From NCBI GenBank assembly GCA_002779455.1, contig PEWM01000037.1, positions 6,347 to 11,591 on the forward strand: a stretch of 5,245 bases of DNA, in the 5' to 3' direction. The stretch's first letter is position 1, and each line of letters starts with the position of its first letter. Made by a program: the position numbers and the translations under genes. This document shows, one piece after another, positions 1 through 4,786 of the stretch. Under the pieces are notes generated by a model. That model worked only from the letters and a program-made list of their open reading frames with translations. It was not told where the DNA came from and searched no databases. This DNA comes from Deltaproteobacteria bacterium CG07_land_8_20_14_0_80_60_11. Lineage in GTDB: Bacteria > Desulfobacterota > Desulfobaccia > Desulfobaccales > 0-14-0-80-60-11.

Positions 1-20
1 AGAGCCCGGCCTTTAAGTTT

Positions 21-87
21 CGTCCGCCGCCGGCTTGCATCACCCGGACTTCCGGGCCCGACCGTCCGCTTCCCCGCTTGCATCACC
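21..87. repeat. Imperfect direct repeat pair, 24/25 nt
   Basis: Two copies, 21-44 and 63-87, start with the same CGTCCGC and end with the same 12-mer GCTTGCATCACC (33-44 and 76-87); they differ only in the middle and by one base in length. Between them lies a small CCCGG/CCGGG hairpin (43-47 with 52-56). Read on the minus strand, each copy begins GGTGATGCAAGC, so each carries a possible ATG (83-81 and 40-38), and both lie downstream of a leftward promoter-like sequence. This could be a duplicated leader or start region of an off-window gene, or a small local duplication. I do not recognise a known riboswitch here. Confidence 0.6.
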
Positions 88-125
88 TGTCAAACTCAAC
101 TAAGATGTTTTGGGGTTCGGCATCA

Positions 126-154
126 TGTATAGTTATTTATACTAACCATTTCAA
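126..154 (-). promoter_or_regulatory. Putative sigma70-type promoter directed leftward
   Basis: On the minus strand there is TTGAAA (plus 154-149), a 17-nt spacer, then TATACA (plus 131-126). Both boxes match the TTGACA/TATAAT consensus at five and four positions with ideal spacing. The surrounding 117-165 is sharply more AT-rich than the flanks. It would start RNA near 119 and read towards position 1, implying a divergent gene whose body is outside the window. No equally good plus-strand promoter for the 178 gene is visible in the same stretch, though one may overlap it. Confidence 0.5.
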
Positions 155-177
155 TTAATACTTCACTTAGGCTGGAT

Positions 178-2268
178 ATGCAAAAATTCTTCTATCCGCG
201 CCGCGTGGCCGTGGTGGGAGTCTCCGAAGACCCTGCCAACCTGGCCCAGGGAATTGTCGCCAATCTGTTGCACTTCAAGTATCAGGGCAAAATCTTTCTG
301 GTGGGACGCCGGCCCGGCGCCACCTATGGCTTGCCTATCTTTTCCCGATTATCCGACCTCCCCGAGCCAGTGGACCTGGCGGCCATCCTGGCGCCGGCCC
401 GGGTCGTGCCCGCCCTGGTGAGAGAATGCGGCGAACTGGGGATTTCCCGGGTTGTGGTCGAATCCGCCGGTTTCTCGGAATTGGACGATGCCGGACGGGG
501 CCTGGAAGAGGAAATACGGGCCGCGCTAACGCACTACGGCATGCGCCTGGTGGGTCCCAATGGCCTGGGCCTGGTCAATCTGGAGATCGGCCTGGCCCTG
601 CCCTTTGCCCAGATGCAGCCCTTTCCCCGGCCGGGCCGCATCTCCATCATCGCCCAGAGCGGCGGGGTGGCCACCCATGTGTTGGCCTGGATGAGCAAAG
701 AGGGTCTGGGCCTCAACAAGTTTTTCAGTTTGGGCAATAAGCTCGATGTGGCCGAAAACGAAGTTTTGGAGTACCTCCTGGAGGACCCGGGTACCGGGGC
801 CATCTATGTTTACCTGGAAGGCCTGCAAGACGGCCGGGGACTCCTGGCCGTCGCCGATAAGGCCACCAAGCCCGTTTATTTGCATATGGCCAATGTGGGG
901 CCGGAAACGGCCACCATCGCCCAGTCGCACACCGCCTCCCTGACCACCGATGAGCGGGTCTTGGAGGCCGCCTGCCGGCAAAGCCGGCTCATCCGGGTCA
1001 AGACCCAGTCCGAGTTCTTGAACGCCGCCCGGCTGGTGGGCCAGCCGCCGGTGCGGGGCAACCGCGTGGTGGTCTTCTCCCGCAGCGGCGGCGAGGCCGT
1101 GGTCACCGCCGATGCCTGTCGCCGGTTTGGCTTCACCCTGCCGCCCCTGTCCGAGACGCTGGTCCAGGACATCACGGCCCGCTCCCGGGCCGGGGTCATC
1201 CACCCCACCAACCCCATCGATCTGGGGGATATCTTCGACTTCAACGTTTACCTCGATATCATGGCATCGGCGTGCCGGGACCCCGAGGTGGACGCGGTGC
1301 TGTTCCATTACGGACCCATCATGGCGGACATTGAGCAGGAAGCCGCCCGGGAGATGGCCCGGCGCATGGTGGAGTTGGCCCGGGAAGCGCAAAAACCCCT
1401 GGCCATCACCGTGCTGTGCACCCTCAACGAAGCGGACTACCTGCGGGACGACCTGGGGATTCCGGTCTTTCATTTTCCCGAGGAGGCGGTGCAGGCCCTG
1501 GCGGTGAGCCGCGACTTGGCCGCCCGGGGAGAAAGCCGGGGACTGGCGGAGCCGCCCCCCTTACCAGAGGCCGCCACCGTGGCCGAGACGCTGACGGGCT
1601 CCAAACCCGGGGGGTTTCTCCCCCTGGCCCAGGCCCTCACCGTGATCGGGGCCCTGGGCCTGGACCTGGCCCCCTGGGCCGCGACTGCCACCCCGGAGGC
1701 GGCGGCGGCCGCCGCCGGCCGCCTGGGGTTCCCGGTGGTGCTCAAACTCTCGGCCCCCAGCCTGGTTCACAAAACCGAGGCCGGCGGGGTCATTCTGAAC
1801 TTACCTGATGCCGCCGCGGTTCAAGATGCCTTTAACCGGCTGGCCCAGGTGGCTCTGAGCCACCTGCCTCCCCAGGAGGCCTGGCAGGTGGTGGTCATGT
1901 CCCAGGTGGCCGGCGGCCAGGAAGTGCTTCTCGGGGCCCGCCGGGATGACTCCTTCGGCCCCGTGGTGGCCTTCGGCGCCGGCGGGGTCGACACCGAAAT
2001 CCTGGATGACGTGGCTCTCCGGGTAGCCCCCTTGAACCCGGCCCAGGCCCGGGACCTCATGGCCGAAACCCGTATCGGCCGGATCCTGGCAGGCGCCCGG
2101 GGCCGGCCGCCCGCCGGCCTGGACAGCCTGAGCCGGGCCCTGACGGCCCTGTCCCAATTGATGCTGCATTTTCCCTACCTCCGGGAGGTGGACCTCAACC
2201 CGGTGCGGGTCTTCCCGGGAAAACCGGGGATCCTCGCCCTGGACGCCCGGATCCGGCTGGACGATTAA
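178..2268 (+). CDS. ADP-forming acetate/acyl-CoA ligase (NDP-forming acyl-CoA synthetase), single-chain
   Basis: Predicted cytosolic enzyme for the reversible reaction acyl-CoA + ADP + Pi = carboxylic acid + ATP + CoA (acetate is the commonest substrate of the family; the substrate here is not readable). At 696 aa it has the usual alpha-beta fused length and domain order: CoA-binding Rossmann domain (about 5-135, VAVVGVS near the start, GPNGLGL at 126-132 where the family usually has GPNCxG), succinyl-CoA-ligase-like domain (about 150-290, AQSGG at 159-163, GNK at 186-188), SHTASL at 250-255 with His251 as the likely phosphorylated histidine, a second ligase-CoA domain (about 295-440, HPTNPIDLG from 342), and a C-terminal ATP-grasp domain (about 480-695; HKTEAGGV from 531, FGAGGVDTE at 599-607, DLNPV from 672). 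There is no GNAT domain, so it is not a Pat-type protein acetyltransferase. The start is the ATG at 178, giving the normal family N-terminus; the ribosome site is weak (TAGG 168-171). It is followed after 73 nt by a Sir2 deacetylase, with no terminator between. Confidence 0.93.
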   Translation: MQKFFYPRRVAVVGVSEDPANLAQGIVANLLHFKYQGKIFLVGRRPGATYGLPIFSRLSDLPEPVDLAAILAPARVVPALVRECGELGISRVVVESAGFSELDDAGRGLEEEIRAALTHYGMRLVGPNGLGLVNLEIGLALPFAQMQPFPRPGRISIIAQSGGVATHVLAWMSKEGLGLNKFFSLGNKLDVAENEVLEYLLEDPGTGAIYVYLEGLQDGRGLLAVADKATKPVYLHMANVGPETATIAQSHTASLTTDERVLEAACRQSRLIRVKTQSEFLNAARLVGQPPVRGNRVVVFSRSGGEAVVTADACRRFGFTLPPLSETLVQDITARSRAGVIHPTNPIDLGDIFDFNVYLDIMASACRDPEVDAVLFHYGPIMADIEQEAAREMARRMVELAREAQKPLAITVLCTLNEADYLRDDLGIPVFHFPEEAVQALAVSRDLAARGESRGLAEPPPLPEAATVAETLTGSKPGGFLPLAQALTVIGALGLDLAPWAATATPEAAAAAAGRLGFPVVLKLSAPSLVHKTEAGGVILNLPDAAAVQDAFNRLAQVALSHLPPQEAWQVVVMSQVAGGQEVLLGARRDDSFGPVVAFGAGGVDTEILDDVALRVAPLNPAQARDLMAETRIGRILAGARGRPPAGLDSLSRALTALSQLMLHFPYLREVDLNPVRVFPGKPGILALDARIRLDD

Positions 2269-2341
2269 TGCCAATTTGCCGTAATTAAGGTAATACTAGG
2301 GATAAGAAGGACTTAGGAACATAAGAGAGGTTGAGACGCCC

Positions 2342-3088
2342 ATGAAGGCCAACGCGCAAGAGATTACTCCCCAGGAGCTGGCCGGGATCATTCGCCGGCA
2401 CCCCCGGGTAGTGGCTTTAACCGGCGCCGGCATCTCGGTGGCGTCGGGCATCCCCAGCTTTAGGGGCGCGGGCGGCCTCTGGGACCGCTTTGATCCCATG
2501 GAATACGCCCATATCCAGGCCTTTCGCCGCGACCCGGCCAAGGTCTGGCAACTCCTGAAGGAGATGGACGCCACCATCACCCGGGCCCGGCCCAACCCGG
2601 CCCACTGCGCCCTGGCGGAGTTGGAGGCCAGGGGGTTTCTGACCGGCATCATCACCCAGAACGTGGACAACCTGCACCAGGCGGCGGGGTCTAAACGGGT
2701 GGTGGAGTACCACGGGAACGCCCTGCACTTCGTCTGCGATACCTGCAAAGGCCACCATCCCCGGGAAACCCTGGATTTTTCCCACACCCCGCTTTATTGC
2801 CTGTGCGGCGGCCTGATCCGGCCCGACGTGGTCTTCTTTGGCGAACCCATTCCCCCGGCCGCCCAGGCCGAGGCCGAAGAACTGGCCCAGCACTGCGACC
2901 TGCTCCTGGTCATCGGCGCCTCCGGCGAGGTGGCCCCGGCCAGCTACATCCCGGCCATCGCCAAGGAATGGCACGCCGTCATCGTGGAAAACAACCTGGA
3001 ACCCACCCGCCTCACCTCTAGCCTCACCGACCACTTCCTCAAAGGCTCCGCCGGGAAACTGCTGCCGGAGGTAATAAAAGACTTATAA
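2342..3088 (+). CDS. Sir2-family NAD-dependent protein deacetylase
   Basis: Predicted cytosolic sirtuin that removes acetyl groups from lysines, consuming NAD+ and releasing nicotinamide and O-acetyl-ADP-ribose. The 248 aa length is typical of bacterial CobB/Sir2 proteins. All hallmarks are present: NAD-binding GAGISVASGIPSFRG at 28-42, TQNVDNLH at 105-112, catalytic His124 in YHGN, zinc ligands Cys132, Cys135, Cys153 and Cys155, RPDVVFFGE at 160-168, and GASGEVAPA at 192-200 (the family usually has GTS). By eye alignment with E. coli CobB, the Tyr and Arg of the YxxR motif that binds succinyl/malonyl-lysine are replaced by Leu72 and Met75, so plain deacetylation is more likely than desuccinylation (inference). 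The start ATG is preceded by GAGAGG at 2325-2330 with an 11-nt spacer. It probably shares a transcript with the upstream CoA ligase, which is its candidate substrate by analogy with CobB acting on Acs. Two nt after its stop an antisense group II intron begins. Confidence 0.95.
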   Translation: MKANAQEITPQELAGIIRRHPRVVALTGAGISVASGIPSFRGAGGLWDRFDPMEYAHIQAFRRDPAKVWQLLKEMDATITRARPNPAHCALAELEARGFLTGIITQNVDNLHQAAGSKRVVEYHGNALHFVCDTCKGHHPRETLDFSHTPLYCLCGGLIRPDVVFFGEPIPPAAQAEAEELAQHCDLLLVIGASGEVAPASYIPAIAKEWHAVIVENNLEPTRLTSSLTDHFLKGSAGKLLPEVIKDL

Positions 3089-3089
3089 A

Positions 3090-3161
3090 ATCGACCTAGG
3101 TAGGCCCTTGCAGGCTTTCCCTGTCACACCACCGGGAGTACGGGTCCGTACCCGGCGGTTC
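3090..3161 (-). ncRNA. Group II intron domains V and VI (catalytic core and branch-point helix)
   Basis: Domain V (3161-3127): ACCGCCGGG pairs with CCCGGTGGT over 9 bp (one G-U), followed by TACG/CGTA closed by a GACC loop, with a 2-nt CT bulge on the 3' side exactly where domain V has its bulge. The triad is CGC, as in class C introns. Compared with the remembered O. iheyensis sequence, the upper part of the lower helix changes from GUA/UAC to GGG/CCC with pairing kept. Domain VI (3126-3090): GAC pairs with GTC and AGG with CCT, with an AG bulge whose A (plus position 3097) is the likely branch point, 8 nt from the GAT 3' end; a GCCT/GGGC helix capped by a GCAA loop forms the tip. Everything needed for splicing chemistry in this part looks intact. 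Confidence 0.85.
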
Positions 3162-3503
3162 GGATGGTTAATACCGAGTTGCGGTCAGAGGGCCTCACGA
3201 CCCCCTCAGTCCCGCCTCCGGGACACGACCCAGGCCTCCCGAGGTAAGCACCGCCGCCTTCGCCGCACACCTGCCGGATATACAGCCCTGGCCCTTGATG
3301 GATATGGACTTCATGGTCATAGGCCCACTCGTCCGGCCAGTCCTGCCTCGTATCCGGTTTCTGTCCGTCAGGTCACGGTTTTGCTCCACGCTTCCTTCAG
3401 ACCCCGCCTCACGATGACGCCCTGGCGCACAGCTCCACCCTTCACCTCCATCAGGTTGGGTAGAGGACTCTCACCTCCGAGCTGCGGTGCATGCCCGGCA
3501 CAC
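3090..3503 (-). mobile_element. ORF-less group IIC (bacterial class C) self-splicing intron
   Basis: On the minus strand the segment starts GTGTGCCGGGCATG at 3503, matching the 5' end of group IIC introns as I recall it from the Oceanobacillus iheyensis intron. Domain I motifs follow in order: GGTGAGAGTCC (about 3475-3465), TCTGAAGGAAGCG, then a GCAAAACC-type stretch (about 3401-3377), and GGATACGAGGC near 3350. A CTTACCTCGGGAGGCCTGG-like block (about 3247-3229) corresponds to a domain III segment. A perfect 6-bp GTCCCG/CGGGAC hairpin lies at 3224-3209. Domain V is at 3161-3127 and domain VI at 3126-3090. Total length is about 414 nt, close to the ribozyme core alone; no reverse transcriptase or maturase is encoded in any frame, so mobility would need a protein in trans. 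It lies immediately behind an intrinsic terminator T-tract, the known target preference of class C introns, and abuts the sir2 stop codon. Recognition is by memory of conserved sequence and hand pairing; ends may be off by a few nt. Confidence 0.87.
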
Positions 3504-3504
3504 C

Positions 3505-3540
3505 TAAAAAAAGCCCTGGCGAGATCCACTCACCAGGGCT
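3505..3540 (-). terminator. Intrinsic terminator of the glycine-zipper lipoprotein gene
   Basis: On the minus strand AGCCCTGGTGAG (3540-3529) pairs with CTCGCCAGGGCT (3523-3512) over 12 bp with a single G-U pair and a 5-nt TGGAT loop, and the RNA then has seven U (3512-3506). The hairpin lies about 50 nt after the lipoprotein stop codon. The plus strand has no T-run on its side, so it terminates leftward transcription only. The group IIC intron begins 3 nt beyond the T-tract. Confidence 0.93.
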
Positions 3541-3549
3541 AATTCCTGC

Positions 3550-3594
3550 AACCGGTCAGCCACCGGCATCCGGTTTTACTGTGGCCAGCCGGTT
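3550..3594 (-). other. Imperfect hairpin in the lipoprotein 3' untranslated region
   Basis: AACCGG (3594-3589, overlapping the TAA stop) pairs with CCGGTT (3555-3550), and after a 3x3 internal loop GCCAC (3585-3581) pairs with GTGGC (3563-3559). It sits between the stop codon and the terminator. It may protect the 3' end of the mRNA or be incidental pairing in GC-rich sequence; I assign no function. Confidence 0.35.
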
Positions 3595-3949
3595 AGCTGC
3601 CCGGAGGCCCATAATAAGGCTGGGGCTGATAATTACCCTGCTGAGGCGGCTGGTAATATCCCTGCGGTTGCGGTTGATAGGGGGTTTGTGACCGCCCGTA
3701 AACTTCTCCGGCCACGCCTCCCCCGGCACCCCCGAGCAGGGCGCCGATAGCCGCCCCCTTCCAGGGATTCCGGTGATTAGCGGCGGCCCCGATGCCGGCT
3801 CCCAGGGCTGCACCCAGACCCGCTCCCGTGTAAAGGCTGGGATTTTGAGCCGGCGTGGCGCATCCCGTGAGAAAACTCAAGCCCAGCAGAGCCAAAAATA
3901 TCATCTGCTTTCCCAGGCGCAGGCCCCAAAAGCGTTGTTTTCTGTTCAT
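3593..3949 (-). CDS. Glycine-zipper lipoprotein with Pro/Gln/Tyr-rich tail
   Basis: A 118-aa exported lipoprotein. Residues 1-29 form a lipoprotein signal peptide (basic RKQR and RLGK, hydrophobic MIFLALLGLSF) ending in the lipobox LTGC, with Cys30 the lipidated residue. The residue after it is Ala, not Asp, which fits sorting to the outer membrane. Two glycine-zipper segments follow, 42-56 (GAGLGAALGAGIG) and 65-81 (GAAIGALLGGAGGGVAG), separated by NHRNPWK, the layout of the Gly-zipper 2TM/SlyB-like and YMGG-like families. From about 87 to 118 the chain is low-complexity, with repeats of YQPQPQGYYQPPQQ type. Such proteins are envelope components whose exact job is usually unknown. The ATG at 3949 is well supported by GGGAGGG (3963-3957) 7 nt upstream. 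It has its own promoter candidate and a strong terminator, so it is probably monocistronic. Confidence 0.85.
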   Translation of the reverse strand: MNRKQRFWGLRLGKQMIFLALLGLSFLTGCATPAQNPSLYTGAGLGAALGAGIGAAANHRNPWKGAAIGALLGGAGGGVAGEVYGRSQTPYQPQPQGYYQPPQQGNYQPQPYYGPPGS

Positions 3950-3989
3950 GACTCTTCCCTCCCAAGGGATTGGTTGGTGCGTTTAAGTA

Positions 3990-4018
3990 TTTAGAACCGC
4001 CCCAGGGGAAAATGTTAA
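3990..4018 (-). promoter_or_regulatory. Putative promoter of the lipoprotein gene
   Basis: Minus-strand TTAACA (4018-4013) is followed by a 17-nt spacer and TCTAAA (3995-3990), about 40 nt upstream of the lipoprotein ATG. The -35 box matches TTGACA at five of six positions; the -10 box is weaker (four of six). An independent promoter fits the 130-nt gap and the T-rich runs after the phosphatase gene. Confidence 0.35.
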
Positions 4019-4060
4019 GGCCCTTGAGCTTGGGGGAGAAAAAATAGCGGGCGGCTGAAA

Positions 4061-4097
4061 AAAAGAAAAAGCGCCACCGTTAAAGTTTGAGTAACGG
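4061..4097 (-). terminator. Possible weak terminator after the HAD phosphatase gene
   Basis: On the minus strand CCGTTA (4097-4092) pairs with TAACGG (4082-4077), overlapping the TAA stop codon, with a 9-nt loop. About six nt later come T-rich runs (TTTTTC then more T, 4070-4058). The stem is short and the T-run is set back from it, so termination may be inefficient. Confidence 0.35.
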
Positions 4098-4691
4098 CAG
4101 CAGGTCCAGATGGGACTGCAGGTGGTAATGGGCGGTCAACCCGGGGTTTTTGTAGGCCGCGAAGGGCACCCCGGCAGCCGCAGCCACCTCCTGGTCCAGG
4201 GCCGCGTCCCCGATGTACAAAGCCGCCTCCGGCTCCAGCCGGAATAGGGTGAGAATCTTTACCAGGCACTCCGGGTGCGGCTTGGGCCGGGTGACGTCGT
4301 AGGCCGAGACGGTCAGGTCGAAGAGGTCATCCAGGCCCAGAGTCCGGAGCACCAGGGGCAGGCTTTTGCCCCGGTTGGTGGCGATGGTGGTCAGGTAGCG
4401 GGATCGAAGCCGGATGAGCACCTCCCGAATGTTCGGCTCCAGGCGGATGAGGGGCAGAAACGGGGCGTTGTTGATGGTCTGCTGATAAGCCTGGGCCTCT
4501 TCCCGGCTCGGATGGCCCTGGAAGAGATAATTGATGGCCCCCTGGGCGGTGCTGATGTGGACCACCGCAAGCTGCGCCTCGGTCAGGGGATCCAGCCCGA
4601 AGCGGTCCAGGATATGGTTGTAGAAGGCCCGGTTGGATTCCCGGGAATCGACCAGGACCCCGTCGCAGTCGTAGATGATGACCCGTAGCAA
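4080..4691 (-). CDS. HAD-superfamily phosphatase (phosphoglycolate phosphatase-like)
   Basis: A 203-aa cytosolic haloacid-dehalogenase-type hydrolase, predicted to remove phosphate from a small phosphorylated metabolite; the substrate cannot be read. All four HAD motifs are present: motif I YDCDGVLVDS with nucleophile Asp8 and acid/base Asp10, motif II around Thr105 in ATNRG, motif III Lys137 in RPKPHPE, and motif IV IGDAALDQE at 160-168 with Asp162 and Asp166 binding Mg2+. A helical cap domain of type C1 occupies about 16-85, as in Gph/PGMB-like proteins, and the total length is slightly below the usual 210-230. The start is TTG at 4691, chosen because motif I begins only seven residues in, no ATG or GTG lies before it in a usable position, and GGAG is 7 nt upstream. 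Its upstream neighbour is a methyltransferase fragment across a 95-nt gap filled by a REPIN-like element. Confidence 0.9.
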   Translation of the reverse strand: MLRVIIYDCDGVLVDSRESNRAFYNHILDRFGLDPLTEAQLAVVHISTAQGAINYLFQGHPSREEAQAYQQTINNAPFLPLIRLEPNIREVLIRLRSRYLTTIATNRGKSLPLVLRTLGLDDLFDLTVSAYDVTRPKPHPECLVKILTLFRLEPEAALYIGDAALDQEVAAAAGVPFAAYKNPGLTAHYHLQSHLDLLPLLKL

Positions 4692-4698
4692 ACCGTGT

Positions 4699-4702
4699 CT
4701 CC
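4699..4702 (-). promoter_or_regulatory. Ribosome-binding site supporting the TTG start of the HAD gene
   Basis: GGAG on the minus strand, 7 nt before the TTG at 4691. It decides in favour of this non-ATG start; any later start would cut into the catalytic DxD motif. Confidence 0.6.
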
Positions 4703-4720
4703 GATCCAGAACTGGTTCAT

Positions 4721-4780
4721 AAATGTAGAACAGCCGCCCTCGGCTGTTCCTGGGCAGGCGAGGGCGCCTGCCCTACATTT
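4721..4780. repeat. REPIN-like element: two inverted GTAG-headed REP hairpins
   Basis: The plus strand has GTAG (4725-4728) followed by an 8-bp hairpin, AACAGCCG/CGGCTGTT, with loop CCCT (4737-4740). The minus strand has GTAG (4776-4773) followed by an 8-bp hairpin, GGCAGGCG/CGCCTGCC, with the same loop CCCT (4764-4761). The two stems differ at three positions, each time with the partner base changed to keep pairing. An outer 7-bp stem, AAATGTA (4721-4727) with TACATTT (4774-4780), encloses both, giving a three-way-junction fold. A 5' GTAG tetranucleotide next to a hairpin is the signature of REP sequences recognised by RAYT (TnpA-REP) transposases, and an inverted pair is a REPIN. It lies between two minus-strand genes, ending about 29 nt upstream of the HAD start. 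Confidence 0.75.
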
Positions 4781-4786
4781 CTTTTT

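Noticed and set aside
1..90. Possible c-di-GMP or fluoride riboswitch on the minus strand (GATGCAAGCC and GGTGATG resemblances)
   Set aside because: Only short matches; the required receptor and second helix motifs could not be placed, so it is kept as a plain repeat.
127..142. GTATA/TATAC inverted repeat as an operator
   Set aside because: Only 5 bp per arm in an AT-rich promoter region that overlaps the -10 box; chance is likely.
526..1473. A 315-codon minus-strand open frame inside the CoA-ligase gene
   Set aside because: It is the antisense shadow of a highly conserved GC-rich gene; its translation (Gly/His/Gln-rich) matches no family and it has no start signals.
2417..3034. A 205-codon minus-strand open frame inside sir2
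   Set aside because: Antisense shadow of a gene with all sirtuin motifs intact in the plus frame.
3209..3540. CRISPR array or tandem repeat in the convergent intergenic zone
   Set aside because: No unit recurs at regular spacing; the hairpins are explained by the intron and the terminator.
3108..3542. A 144-codon plus-strand open frame and smaller ones in the 3089-3590 region
   Set aside because: The translation is Arg/Pro/Ser-rich with no recognisable domain, lacks a ribosome site, and lies antisense to a sequence that folds and reads as a group IIC intron.
4275..4688. A 137-codon plus-strand frame opposite the HAD gene
   Set aside because: The minus frame has all four HAD motifs; the plus frame is an antisense by-product of GC-rich codon use.
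4721..4780. Reading the double palindrome as an ordinary bidirectional terminator
   Set aside because: No convergent gene exists on the plus strand here and the minus side has no T-run after it; the GTAG heads and shared CCCT loops fit a REPIN better, although a T-rich run follows on the plus side.
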